Shown piece by piece: positions 7,788-17,054 of a stretch of DNA of 51,747 nt (its first letter is position 1; each line of letters opens with the position of its first letter). The position numbers and the translations under genes were made by a program. Location of the stretch: contig CANMNA010000004.1 of the NCBI GenBank assembly GCA_947499075.1, positions 1-51,747 of the forward strand. The letters are read 5' to 3'. This DNA is from Myxococcales bacterium (lineage in GTDB: Bacteria > Myxococcota_A > UBA9042). The notes beneath the pieces are model-generated. The model was not told the DNA's origin. It ran no database searches and worked only from the letters and a program-made list of their open reading frames with translations.

Positions 7788-10439
7788 GTGACGACCACGG
7801 CCCAACCACCGCGACCGCTTGTTTGGCTCGGTGCCAGCGCGACCGGCGTGCTGACGTTTTTGGCCTTTCCGGGCTGGAACGTGCACTGGTTGATCTGGAT
7901 TTGTCTGGTGCCGTTGCTGCTCGTCGCGCGCAACGCCACACCGTGGCAAGGGTTTCGCATCGGTCTGCTTGCTGGCTTCGTCACCAACGCCGGCGGCTTC
8001 CACTGGATGACCTCGATGCTGGAGGAGTTCGGCCACTTGCCGATGGCGGCGTCGTGGTCGATCTTGTCTCTGCAAGCAGTGACCCAGGGCTTGACGATGG
8101 CGGTAGGGACGGCGGCATGGCGCTGGCTGGCCCGACGCGGGGCCCGCGACAGTTTGGCTGCGTTCGTCGGTCAGTGGCTTGGCGAAGCGACTGTTCCCAT
8201 GATTTTTCCTTGGTTTTTTGGCAATGCGGTGTCGCCGGAACTGCCGATGATCCAGATCGCTGAACTCGGCGGTGTGTCGCTGGTATCCGCTGTGGTGCTG
8301 CTGGTCAATGTTGCGATCTACCACGGGTTCAAGGGTGCGGTGGAACGCAAAGCCCCGCAGTGGTTGGCGCTGGTGGGCGTGGGCACGCTGGTGGCAGCTG
8401 TCTGGCTGTATGGCTCGTGGCGCATCCAAGCAGTGGACGCAGAGATGGCGGCGGCGCCCAAACTCAAGATTGGGCTGGTCGAAGGCAACGTCGGTATTTG
8501 GGAGAAGGAAGCCAAGTACCTCGATCCACAGTCGCGCATGCTGACCAAGCGGCACAACCTGCTCAAGCATCAGCGCATGTCGGCAGAGCTGGAGCGTCAC
8601 GGCGCCGAGCTGGTGCTGTGGCCGGAGAGCGCGTACATGCCGTACGGGCCGATGCCGGTAGCCCATGCCCTGCACCACTTCCTGTTCGTAGGTGCGGGCG
8701 GCGGGATCGGCGAAGTCCATTCGGACGGCGCCGCGCACATGCAGGCGCCAGACCGACTGGGGCTGCCGCGCGATCTGGGCATGCTGGCTGGCTTGTCTGC
8801 TGGCCGCGGTGACACTTGGCGCGCGATCGATTCTGGGCGGCGGGTGCTGACAGTTTCTCCGCAAGGCAGCCGGTCCGACGCCGTGCCCGAAGGCGAATGG
8901 GCCGTTGCGACATTGGCGTCGCCGCCAGATTACTATGGTGAGTTGGCCAAGGGCTGGGTCATTGGCCGCAGTGGCAAGGCGTGGCGTCTGGCTTGGCCAG
9001 CGCAGCCGTTGCCGGGCAAGGTCGGCGCGGAACCTGCCAAGTTGGAGCCATTGTCAGGGCTGCCTCCTGTGGGGCTCGATTTGACGAGCGCAGCCATCGA
9101 CGAAAGTGGCCAAGTCTTTGCCGTAGGCCGAAGAGGCGCCATCGTCGGCTGGGACGAGGCGGGGCTGCGCGCAGCTATTTCTCCAACCACCCAAGATCTT
9201 TGGGCGATCTCGGTTGATTTGCAAGCGCGCACGTTCGTGGTCGCAGGTAGTGCCGGCACGGTGCTGACGCACGCGGGCCCTGGCTGGCAGGCCCACACCG
9301 TAGGCGGCAGCGACTGGTACAGTGCATGGACCTGTCCAAGCGGCGCCAAGTGGGTCGGCGGCCAAGGTGGGCAATTGGCCGTCGACGTCGGCGACGGTCG
9401 GTTCCGCATGCAACCCAGCTTGGGGAGCGACATCGTCGCTGGCGCCTGTGATGAGAATAGCGACGTGGTCGCTGCCGGCAAGGGCGGCCAATTGTGGCTA
9501 GGTCGGGCCGGTGGCGCCTGGTCGGCCGTTGCGGGTGCGCCGCGCAGTGATGTCGCCGCGATCACGGCGCTGGTACCCCATCCATCGCTGGCGCTGCCGC
9601 GGACCGCCAAGCGCATCGCCCCGGCACGTACGCCGCTGCCCTTGCCCGCCACTGCGCCAGACGACGTGCTGGCCGATCAGGAGTCGCCAGAAGCCGATCG
9701 CTCGACGCCGCGGCGTGGCTTTGGCGTCCCGCTGCTGTTTGGTGCGTTATCGCACGGTGCGCCGCTGTCGGCTGGCGAGAGCGGCCGCTGTGAGGACTGC
9801 TACAACTCTGCAGTACTCTTGGACAAAGACGGCGCCATTCACGCACTGCACGACAAGGCGTTCCTGCTGGCGTTTGGCGAGTACATGCCGTTTGGCGAGA
9901 CCTTTCCGTGGCTGTACGACCTGTCGCCCGAGACCAGCCGGTTTCGGCAAGGCACGCGGACCGCGCCGATTGCCTATGCGTTTGATGCCCAGCGCCAGGC
10001 GCGCTTCGGCATGCTGATCTGCTACGAAGACTTGCTGCCGCGCCATGCCAAGAAGGTCGCCGCGCACAATCCAAACGTGCTGATCAACTTGACCAACGAT
10101 GCCTGGTTCGGTCAAACCGCTGAGCCTGAGCACCACCTCAACCTGGCGCTTTTGCGCAGCGTCGAGTACCGGCGCTGGCTGGTGCGCTCGACCAATACAG
10201 GGATCAGCGTGTTCATCGACGCCGTTGGGCGGCGGGTGGCGGAGACGCAACTCACCGGTGAGGAGACGTTGCTGCGCGCGGTGCCGCTGCTCGAGTCGCG
10301 CACGCCGTATGCGGTGCTGGGCGATTGGCCATTGGTTGGCCTAGCCGCGTTGCTGCTGTGGCTGGTGTGGGGACCCAAGCGTACTGCGCCGGCAGCCAGA
10401 GCGTCCAAGAAGCGCAAGTCGTCTCAGCCGGCTGCTTGA
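7788..10439 (+). CDS. lnt: Apolipoprotein N-acyltransferase with a propeller-like insertion
   Basis: An 883-residue enzyme expected to transfer the third acyl chain to the N-terminal Cys of lipoproteins at the inner membrane. The N-terminal 230 residues carry multiple membrane segments (FPGWNVHWLIWICLVPLLL; FPWFFGNAVSPELPMIQIAE). The nitrilase-like domain has the catalytic Glu in WPESAY (E280), Lys in LHDKAFLLAFGEYMPFG (K690) and Cys in MLICYEDLLP (C745). In E. coli the Glu-Lys distance is 68 residues; here it is 410, because about 340 residues are inserted after WPESAYMP. The insert has five strand pairs of the type VIGRSGKAW, FAVGRRGAIVG, VVAGSAGTVL, WVGGQGGQLAV and VAAGKGGQLWLG, like YCF48/BNR-type propeller repeats. 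After it the fold resumes with VPLLFGALS and YNSAVLLDKDG. A last membrane helix and a basic tail end the protein. The start is taken as GTG 7788; the frame is open to 7695. Confidence 0.9.
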   Translation: MTTTAQPPRPLVWLGASATGVLTFLAFPGWNVHWLIWICLVPLLLVARNATPWQGFRIGLLAGFVTNAGGFHWMTSMLEEFGHLPMAASWSILSLQAVTQGLTMAVGTAAWRWLARRGARDSLAAFVGQWLGEATVPMIFPWFFGNAVSPELPMIQIAELGGVSLVSAVVLLVNVAIYHGFKGAVERKAPQWLALVGVGTLVAAVWLYGSWRIQAVDAEMAAAPKLKIGLVEGNVGIWEKEAKYLDPQSRMLTKRHNLLKHQRMSAELERHGAELVLWPESAYMPYGPMPVAHALHHFLFVGAGGGIGEVHSDGAAHMQAPDRLGLPRDLGMLAGLSAGRGDTWRAIDSGRRVLTVSPQGSRSDAVPEGEWAVATLASPPDYYGELAKGWVIGRSGKAWRLAWPAQPLPGKVGAEPAKLEPLSGLPPVGLDLTSAAIDESGQVFAVGRRGAIVGWDEAGLRAAISPTTQDLWAISVDLQARTFVVAGSAGTVLTHAGPGWQAHTVGGSDWYSAWTCPSGAKWVGGQGGQLAVDVGDGRFRMQPSLGSDIVAGACDENSDVVAAGKGGQLWLGRAGGAWSAVAGAPRSDVAAITALVPHPSLALPRTAKRIAPARTPLPLPATAPDDVLADQESPEADRSTPRRGFGVPLLFGALSHGAPLSAGESGRCEDCYNSAVLLDKDGAIHALHDKAFLLAFGEYMPFGETFPWLYDLSPETSRFRQGTRTAPIAYAFDAQRQARFGMLICYEDLLPRHAKKVAAHNPNVLINLTNDAWFGQTAEPEHHLNLALLRSVEYRRWLVRSTNTGISVFIDAVGRRVAETQLTGEETLLRAVPLLESRTPYAVLGDWPLVGLAALLLWLVWGPKRTAPAARASKKRKSSQPAA

Positions 10440-10609
10440 TCGGGCAATGTCCGCCGCTTGGCGAGCTCTTGGGCGCGCAGGATCTGCTGGCGGCGCCGCT
10501 TGCCGTACCAGTTGCGCACCGACTGAAAAACCCGGATCGCGAACAGCAGCGTCGCAGCAATTGCCAGCACCTTGCCAATGCCGAACAGATCAGGTGGCGC
10601 GGGTGGCAT
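10424..10609 (-). CDS. Small single-pass membrane protein, 61 residues
   Basis: This short gene begins with ATG at 10609, inside the last codons of the amidotransferase gene, with AGGAAG at proper spacing. The product starts MPPAPPDLFG, has one hydrophobic segment (VLAIAATLLFAIRVF, about residues 13-27) and then a very basic tail (WYGKRRRQQ, LAKRRT) that would face the cytoplasm. Its end overlaps the end of lnt on the other strand by 16 bases. I know no family for it. The ribosome site, overlap and membrane design make it a likely real gene, translationally coupled to the upstream amidotransferase. Confidence 0.6.
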   Translation of the reverse strand: MPPAPPDLFGIGKVLAIAATLLFAIRVFQSVRNWYGKRRRQQILRAQELAKRRTLPDQAAG

Positions 10610-11219
10610 CCAGACTTCCTTGGCTGGCGCACCAGCGCACAACGTTTCTGGCCAAAGGCAAACCAAGCGGCGTGCCGACCGACTCAGGATGAAACTGCAC
10701 GCCTTCGGCAAGCAGCCCGGGCGCATGTAGCCCCATGACGACAGCAGGGTCATCGGCAAGCCAGGCGTGGACCTCAGCGTGGCCGTCGAGCGCTGCCGTG
10801 TTGACCACCAGGCTGTGGTAGCGCATCGCGGTAAATGGTGACGGCAAGCCGCGCATGCATCCCGTCCCAGCATGGGCGATTGGCGCCACCTTGCCATGGA
10901 CCGGCGCACTCGCGCGCACAATGTGGCCACCGAGCACTTGCGCGATTGCTTGGTGACCCAAACAAACCCCAAATATCGGGACCTTGCCGAGCACCGCCCG
11001 AATCAACGGCATGCACACGCCCGCCTGATCTGGCGCGTTGGGTCCAGGAGAAATCACCACACCCGAATATTGGGCGTCAAGCAACTCCGGCACGGTCTTG
11101 TGGTCGTTGCGAACCACGTCGAGCGTCAGCGCCAGCCCTTCTGCCCAACCAGCTTGTACGAGCAAGTCGTGCAAGTTCCAAGTGAACGAATCGTAATTAT
11201 CCAGCAACAACAGGTGCAT
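10590..11219 (-). CDS. Class I glutamine amidotransferase (TrpG/PabA type)
   Basis: A 209-residue glutaminase subunit that would supply ammonia to anthranilate or aminodeoxychorismate synthase. It starts LLLLDNYDSFTWNL, the usual TrpG/PabA opening, has the oxyanion PGPNAPDQAG region, the nucleophile in FGVCLGHQAIAQ, and the His-Glu pair in GVQFHPES. ATG 11219 fits the family start; a TTG two codons earlier is possible. The large subunit (TrpE or PabB) is not in the window, so which pathway it serves is open. It follows the IPT lipoprotein gene by six bases and overlaps the small membrane protein gene. The pairing with lipoproteins rather than aromatic-amino-acid genes is unusual. Confidence 0.88.
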   Translation of the reverse strand: MHLLLLDNYDSFTWNLHDLLVQAGWAEGLALTLDVVRNDHKTVPELLDAQYSGVVISPGPNAPDQAGVCMPLIRAVLGKVPIFGVCLGHQAIAQVLGGHIVRASAPVHGKVAPIAHAGTGCMRGLPSPFTAMRYHSLVVNTAALDGHAEVHAWLADDPAVVMGLHAPGLLAEGVQFHPESVGTPLGLPLARNVVRWCASQGSLDATRAT

Positions 11220-11225
11220 ACTCAA

Positions 11226-13955
11226 CTACGGCACTGGGTAAATGCGCACAGTCTGCATCACCGTGAAAGTCTGGGCATCTGCTTGGGCCTTTTGTTCGGG
11301 CAGAAACTGGTTGCTCGCCGACGAACCGTTGGCGTTGACCAGCGCAACTAGAATCTGCAAATAGGCGCCTGTTGCTGGAATCCCCTGCGGATACAGGGTC
11401 TTCAGAGAGATGCTGGCCTCAATTGCATTGGCTGAACTGAGCACCGGTCCATTGAGCCACGCCAGATCAGTGGGCTTGGCCAAGCTACGCCAACCAGCAC
11501 TGAGTGATTTAGCCAAGTCGCTGCCGTCAAATGCCGCCATGCCGACAGATGCAAAGGCGAAATCTAGCCCTACCATCATGTTGCCAGCCTTGAGCACGCC
11601 GCTGATGGCGTCGTCGACAGCGCCGGTGTTGTCTTTCAAATCCAGCGGACTGTTGACGCCGGAGACGTTGCCGTAGTCCACATCAAGGTACGCCACGACG
11701 GCATTGACAGGTTCGCAAGTACCTTGAATCGCTAGATAAAGCTTGTCTTTGTCGTAGGCGACGAACAAGCTCTGCAGCTCATTCTTGCCAGGTCCCCACG
11801 CCGTGACCACGCTGTTGGTGGCAAGCTTGGTCGCCGCAGGCCACTTGGTGGCGAGCGCCCCATCGATGGCAATCGTGGCGATCGGCACCACGTCCAGCGC
11901 TTTGGGCAGCGTCAAGTCAACGCCCGCCGCGGTCTTGAGGGCAACGTCGACACTGCCCATGGGCAGCGCGGGCACCGTCACTTCGAGGCCACCCGCGACG
12001 ACTTTGACCGCCGTTGCGGCAATTTTCGCACCTGTAGCAGGCGCAAACACCACGCTGGCGTCGCCTTGCAGGTTGACACCGAACAGCTTGAGTGTGCCAC
12101 CGCTATAGGGCAGGAACACAGGGCTAATTGCGGTCAACGTCGACGGCAAGTCCTTGGGGTCGAGCACGGCAATGGGCGCTGTCAGGCTGTAAACCGTTGT
12201 AGCTTTCCAGTTGGCCCGCACCGCCGCCGCATAGTTGCCTTTGGGCTGCCCGGGCAGCTGGGCAATAAAGCGCTCGCCTCCGGCTGCGTCCTCCTCCAAG
12301 AAAGTCGCCTGTTTCCATGTGAATTTGTCGACGGCCTTCTCCGGATCGCTGCCCGCCGGACCGATGCCGCCAAAGACCATCAGATCAGGAGTGATGCCCG
12401 GCGCTGCCGTCACGCCCACGATCGTCACCAGCGCCGCCAAGGTAAACTCGGTGTCGACCGGCAGCTTGCTCTGGGGCGGCAGGCCCTGCAGCGCCACAGT
12501 GGGCTTTGGCGGCGGTTGGTAGCTAAAACCGTCCGCCAAGACGCCCTTGCCACCGTCGACATTCTCCACTTCTACGCTAACCAAACCCAGCGCATGGGCT
12601 GGTGTCTTGCAGGTCAGAAACTTGCCATCGCCGGCGACGTCGATCTCGCTTGCCGCCGCTTTGTCAAAGCGGACGATCGCCCCAGGTCCGAAATCGCTGC
12701 CCACGATGGTCACGCTGTCGCCGCCGTCGCTGCTGCCCTTGGACGGGGCGACGCTGGTCACGATGGGCTTGCTCTGCGGCACCACGCACTTGCCGGCTTC
12801 ACACAATTGCCCTTTGATACACGGCGGGTTGCACGGCGTCGCTGGCGTGACACACTTGCCGTCAGTGCAATTCTGGCCGACCTTGCACACGGGCGTGCAT
12901 CCACCGCCGCTGGCCGAGCCTGGGATTATCACGGCGGTATTCATGAATTTACCCTTGCTGTCTTTGGCCAAGACCACGGGCACGCTGACCCAGACGCCGC
13001 CGCTGCCGGTGTTGGTCCATGCCTGTATGCCATCTTTGAAGGCTTCGGTAGCGCCCTTGTACTCCAAGCCAGCATCGGGCAATTGGTCTCCTAGGGTCGC
13101 CACAAAAATGAACTGTGATTCGTCTGCGGGGTTCAAGCCGCCGTCGTGCTTGCCCAAATTGAGCTTGTGCTGGTAGGTCACGACGCCATCGCCAGCCTTG
13201 TCGTCGCCTTTGGCGCCGTCGTCCAAGAGCTGAATCGGCGTCCACATGTTCATCGAACCCTTGATAAACAGCGCGTAATCCTTGAGGTTCCACTTGGCAA
13301 ACTTGGTGTTGAGCTTGGCCATGTCGAGCGCCACCTTCAGGTCGAGCGCCCCGTGCTTGGCCAACTTGATACCCGGAAACGCAACGACGCCGGTTTGGCC
13401 CTGCTTGACGGCGATCTGCCCGTTGGCGCCGATCCACATCCAATTGCCGAGCTCGTTGAGCGCGCCGTATTCGAACGTCGCGTCTGCGGCTGCGACGAAT
13501 TGGACTTGGGTCGAGAAGATGTGGTCGCCCTTCGTCGCGCCCTCGTGCTCGTGGCCCTTGGCGCTGATGGGACCATCGTCGTACAGCGCCGGGTAGGGGC
13601 CATCGGTAGGCAGCCAACTGGTTGCGTACACAACGGTATTGGTCTTGCTGTCCCACGCGAATGAGCCAGTCCAGACGATCTCACCGTCGGCAAAGGTCTT
13701 GTTGGCGCTGTCGTCGACCTCAAAAGCCAAGGTCACGGTGGCGCCGCCTACAACCTTGCTGACTGTGCTATCGCCGCTGCTGTCTTTGGCTGTCGAGGTG
13801 CCGTCGCCCGCCTGCTTGGCATCAAATACCAAGGCGTCCTGACCGGTTGCGGGCGCAGCACCCACAGCACCCTGTCCAGGCGAGGCACACCCTAGAGCCA
13901 AGGCAACAACTGCCAGCAAGCAGGCCGACCGCCGTACATAGCGTGCGATTTTCAT
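11226..13955 (-). CDS. Large IPT/TIG-domain lipoprotein with Cys-rich hinge
   Basis: A 909-residue predicted lipoprotein. The signal peptide runs to LALALGC, with lipidated Cys at 23. Residues about 40-340 look like beta-sandwich carbohydrate-binding or starch-binding modules (GSFAWDSKTNTVVYAT; GNWMWIGANGQIAVKQG; KGSMNMWTPIQLLDDG). At about 352-395 sits a Cys-rich hinge with two repeats of the form CxxxCxxGxxCxxGKCV. Two IPT/TIG folds follow, at about 400-485 (SVAPSKGSSDGGDSVTI) and 600-690 (ISPVFLPYSGGTLKLFG). The C-terminal 220 residues resemble a CBM9/DOMON-like sandwich (LFVAYDKDKLYLAIQG; YLDVDYGNVSG). No catalytic motif was seen. It follows the caspase-like lipoprotein gene by 50 bases on the same strand, so the two products likely act together on the cell surface. 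Binding target unknown. Confidence 0.75.
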   Translation of the reverse strand: MKIARYVRRSACLLAVVALALGCASPGQGAVGAAPATGQDALVFDAKQAGDGTSTAKDSSGDSTVSKVVGGATVTLAFEVDDSANKTFADGEIVWTGSFAWDSKTNTVVYATSWLPTDGPYPALYDDGPISAKGHEHEGATKGDHIFSTQVQFVAAADATFEYGALNELGNWMWIGANGQIAVKQGQTGVVAFPGIKLAKHGALDLKVALDMAKLNTKFAKWNLKDYALFIKGSMNMWTPIQLLDDGAKGDDKAGDGVVTYQHKLNLGKHDGGLNPADESQFIFVATLGDQLPDAGLEYKGATEAFKDGIQAWTNTGSGGVWVSVPVVLAKDSKGKFMNTAVIIPGSASGGGCTPVCKVGQNCTDGKCVTPATPCNPPCIKGQLCEAGKCVVPQSKPIVTSVAPSKGSSDGGDSVTIVGSDFGPGAIVRFDKAAASEIDVAGDGKFLTCKTPAHALGLVSVEVENVDGGKGVLADGFSYQPPPKPTVALQGLPPQSKLPVDTEFTLAALVTIVGVTAAPGITPDLMVFGGIGPAGSDPEKAVDKFTWKQATFLEEDAAGGERFIAQLPGQPKGNYAAAVRANWKATTVYSLTAPIAVLDPKDLPSTLTAISPVFLPYSGGTLKLFGVNLQGDASVVFAPATGAKIAATAVKVVAGGLEVTVPALPMGSVDVALKTAAGVDLTLPKALDVVPIATIAIDGALATKWPAATKLATNSVVTAWGPGKNELQSLFVAYDKDKLYLAIQGTCEPVNAVVAYLDVDYGNVSGVNSPLDLKDNTGAVDDAISGVLKAGNMMVGLDFAFASVGMAAFDGSDLAKSLSAGWRSLAKPTDLAWLNGPVLSSANAIEASISLKTLYPQGIPATGAYLQILVALVNANGSSASNQFLPEQKAQADAQTFTVMQTVRIYPVP

Positions 13956-14005
13956 GGATGTCTCTCGGCCGCGCGGCGAAATGTGGGCCGCGACAGGCGT
14001 TGGGC

Positions 14006-16771
14006 CTATTTCACGGTCACTTCGTCAAGCAAGATCACAGTGTCGTAGATCGAGTCGCCCTTATCGGTGGCGAAGAACGTCAGGTCGACTTTCTTCTCAG
14101 TGCCAGCCAAGGGCGTGATGTCCTGACACTGCTTCTGCCACGGTGTCATGAACACGCCGCCTTGATCGAAAATGGCGTCAGACGGCGACAGGCCTTTCCA
14201 GTCCTTGCCACACTTGCAGGTTGGTGAACCGGGCTCGCAAGGCGATTTACCTTCGCAGTCATAAGGGCACAGCGAGTCGATGTAAACGTTGGTCATGGTG
14301 ACCTGATTGGCGTCGGTCTTCAGCGTCGCCGTAAACGTGTCCATGAACTGCGAGCCGCACCACTCTTTGAACTCCTCGCTGTAGAATTTCCAGTAAAAGC
14401 ACAGCTCAGTTTGGGCTTTGTCGACACAGAACGGCTGGGTGAGCGAACCGTTTTGGGCCGTAAAGCCCAAGCCGGTGGAGATGATGCCCATGTACTTGCC
14501 GGCCACCGGAATCGTCACGCCCAAGCGAGAGACGACACGGCCGTCGCCGATCGGTTTCCATCCAGTCAAACTGCCACCATCCCACGATGGGTTGATGAGC
14601 GCTTGGCTCTTCAGGTTGGACTCGTCGATGCCAACGTGGCGCAAGCGTCCGCCGTACTTCGGGTCGCCGCTGCTGTTCGGCAAGGCTTGGATGGTGCTCT
14701 GGCCATTGACCAAGCCCTTGGTACCACCTTGGTCGGGCGCGCCGCTCAGGTAGGCCGCGCCTTGCTGGTAGGCATAATCCGAGTTGACGTAGTCTGAGAA
14801 GCCAACTACCGATGCCGCGCCGTTGCCCCAAAGCGTGACCGCCATCGAGCCGTTGTACATCGAGCGGCACGCGCCCAGATAGATGATCGATTGGGGAAAT
14901 GGGCTGACCAAGTGGTGCTTGAGGAACGACGGTACGAACCCATAGGTGGCATCACCGATGACTGCACGGCCAAGCATCAGGTCGGCCTGGGTGCTGTCAA
15001 CGCAGACGCCACCCGCAAGCGAGGTTTTCACGCACGTCTCGCCGGTCGGGCAGCCGGTGCCCTGCTGGTTGCAGCTGCCGTTAGACGACGAAAGTGCGTT
15101 GCAATTGACGGGTTCACCTGAAAAAATCACTTCCTGTGCGCCCTGGTGTTCCCAGTTCAAGTCCTTGTAGGCTGCCGCGTCCATGTTGCCGAACAGCACT
15201 TCGCCGTGGCCGCTGATGGCGACCATGCCGTAGTTCGCCATTTCGCGGTACCAGCGCAAGTAGGCTTGCGAACCGGTTGCAGCATCGACGACGTACGGTG
15301 GGCACTGCTTGCCCTTGAGGTCAGCGCCAAACTTGTCGGCTTCGTCGCCGCCGTACTTGGAGAATTCTGACTGAAACGGGGCCAATGCCAGTGCCCGGCG
15401 CGCGCCGACGCTGTAGCTCGGTAGGGCGGCGCCCGGACCAGGGCCGGCGTCACTGCCGGCCCGCAGGCCGTCGGGAGCAAGATTGAGCGCGCCCAACTGG
15501 CCGGTTTTGTAGCGCACCCAGACGCCGAAGCCGTTGCCGGATGCAGGACCGGCATCAGCAACCGTTGAGTCGCCCTTGAGCGCGGCAATGGCGTCGGCTT
15601 GTGCTTGCTTCCAGTCTGTGCCTTTTTCGACAGCGGCTTGGTACTCAGACTTGGTCTTAGACTGCAAGTTAACGATTTGATTGCACAATGCCTTGTCGAA
15701 CCGCGCAACCACGTCGACAACAGCGACGGCCGACCACGCTTCGTATTGCTTGATGCCGACGTCGACGTTGGCCTTGACCCGAAAGTACTTGGTCTTGGGG
15801 TCCTGTGGCGTCAGGTTCAAGCACTGAGAAAACACGGCGTCTTTCTGCACGTCGTCGCAGTTGCCACCCTGACCGCTGTCGACCAGGTTTTGGACGATGC
15901 CGCCAGCGACCGGTTTGCCGTTGCTGTCGACCTCAACCAACTGAATGGTCGTCGGGTTGATGACGCTCTTGCCGTCGCTGCCGGGCACAGCGCCGGCGGC
16001 CGAGAAGTGCACGACTAGCTTAGCATTCTCTTTGACGAACAACACGTTGGGGGTGATTTCGGGAGCACCCTCAAAGGAGAAAACCGGGTTGTAGGTGATG
16101 TGCACAGTATCGGTGACGATCTTGTCACCCTTCTTGGCGGTCACGGTGAGGTGGTTGTCGCCCTCGTCCAAAGTGATCACCGACGACTGCCAATTCTTCT
16201 TGGCGGTGATGGTGCCAGTTTTGCCGTTGGCGCTAGCCCACGAGATCTGGTCCGGATTGCCGAACGCGACGCCGGAGAGCTGGGTGTTGGCGCCGGCACT
16301 CTGAATCCACTCTCGGCCGGAAGGGCCGAGAATCTTGACCAACAATTCTTTGAAGTCGTCGCCAGCGGTCGCGGTGCCGTCGGGTTTGGCAAGCGTATCG
16401 CCACCGCTGGTGTCCTTGCCAGTGTCGGGTCCAGTGTCGATGAGGACGCCGTCTGGGCCGATTTGGACATCTTCGCCAGGGGTGTCGGTGCCGGTGTCAC
16501 CAACGGTGCCGTCAGGCGTAGCCGTTTCGCTGCCGGTGCCGCCCTTGTCATCGCCAACGCCGGTGTCGCCGTCGGTGCCGCCAACGGTCTCTGTCGTCAG
16601 GCTATCTGCGCTCACCACCTCGCCGCCGCCGCCGGTCGATGCGCTATCGTTGGTGCCTTTCACGCCATTGCCGGTGTCGTTGCTGCACGCGGCCGCATAC
16701 AGGCATGCGAGCGCGGCCCACGCCACGGTCCTGGCAGAGCGACCAATTGGCGAGCAATTTGAAAGATTCAT
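14006..16771 (-). CDS. Caspase-like (clan CD) putative peptidase lipoprotein
   Basis: A 921-residue lipoprotein; the signal ends LYAAAC with Cys 29. Residues 33-140 are an extended Asp/Thr/Gly-rich linker. Residues about 145-230 form an Ig-like module (GTITAKKNWQSSVITLDEG, HLTVTAKKGD). A caspase-type dyad can be read: His 522 in VAISGHGEV and Cys 635 in IIYLGACRSMYNG, both at the ends of hydrophobic strands as in gingipains and caspases, followed by GNGAASVVGFSDYVNSD. The 112 residues between the dyad members include a Cys-rich insert with six Cys (NCNALSSSNGSC; GCPTGETC). The C-terminal 160 residues look like a choice-of-anchor-type sandwich (YWKFYSEEFKEWCGSQF). Peptidase activity is inferred from the dyad only. 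Upstream, the dispersed repeat lies in the promoter region. Confidence 0.68.
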   Translation of the reverse strand: MNLSNCSPIGRSARTVAWAALACLYAAACSNDTGNGVKGTNDSASTGGGGEVVSADSLTTETVGGTDGDTGVGDDKGGTGSETATPDGTVGDTGTDTPGEDVQIGPDGVLIDTGPDTGKDTSGGDTLAKPDGTATAGDDFKELLVKILGPSGREWIQSAGANTQLSGVAFGNPDQISWASANGKTGTITAKKNWQSSVITLDEGDNHLTVTAKKGDKIVTDTVHITYNPVFSFEGAPEITPNVLFVKENAKLVVHFSAAGAVPGSDGKSVINPTTIQLVEVDSNGKPVAGGIVQNLVDSGQGGNCDDVQKDAVFSQCLNLTPQDPKTKYFRVKANVDVGIKQYEAWSAVAVVDVVARFDKALCNQIVNLQSKTKSEYQAAVEKGTDWKQAQADAIAALKGDSTVADAGPASGNGFGVWVRYKTGQLGALNLAPDGLRAGSDAGPGPGAALPSYSVGARRALALAPFQSEFSKYGGDEADKFGADLKGKQCPPYVVDAATGSQAYLRWYREMANYGMVAISGHGEVLFGNMDAAAYKDLNWEHQGAQEVIFSGEPVNCNALSSSNGSCNQQGTGCPTGETCVKTSLAGGVCVDSTQADLMLGRAVIGDATYGFVPSFLKHHLVSPFPQSIIYLGACRSMYNGSMAVTLWGNGAASVVGFSDYVNSDYAYQQGAAYLSGAPDQGGTKGLVNGQSTIQALPNSSGDPKYGGRLRHVGIDESNLKSQALINPSWDGGSLTGWKPIGDGRVVSRLGVTIPVAGKYMGIISTGLGFTAQNGSLTQPFCVDKAQTELCFYWKFYSEEFKEWCGSQFMDTFTATLKTDANQVTMTNVYIDSLCPYDCEGKSPCEPGSPTCKCGKDWKGLSPSDAIFDQGGVFMTPWQKQCQDITPLAGTEKKVDLTFFATDKGDSIYDTVILLDEVTVK

Positions 16772-16872
16772 TGCGTTCTCCGAAGTGCGTGGCGAAGATC
16801 TGGGGCCAGAGCCCGGCGCGCGCAGATCGCTTTAGGGTACCCGTGAACACCGGTGTCCGCAAGCGCCTTTCC

Positions 16873-17018
16873 GCGGTCCCCCGCTTTGAGCGCATCTCTG
16901 CGTCACTGCGTCGCTTCTCTCGCTGCGGCGCACCTCAGTACGCCTCGCTCTTAGCTCCTTGCTCCTTGATCCGCATCTCAAATCGGGGACCGCGGGAGAT
17001 TTCTGTGGGGAGTTTGGG
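16873..17018 (+). repeat. Dispersed structured repeat, copy 2
   Basis: Begins CCGCGGTCCCCCGCTTTGAG in context and ends with the GATTTCTGTGGGG tail. Its outer arms CCGCGGTCCCC and GGGGACCGCGG pair perfectly over 11 bp, a paired change relative to the CGCGATCCCCC / GGGGGCCGCG form of other copies. It sits between the caspase-like gene start and the lipid kinase stop, both on the minus strand. Confidence 0.9.
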
Positions 17019-17054
17019 CTTTTTGGTTCGCTGTTGCGTCCGCGCGCCAGCCAG

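Noticed and set aside
7788..10439. Frameshift or gene fusion error in lnt
   Set aside because: One frame runs without a break through both halves and the insert, and base composition does not change.
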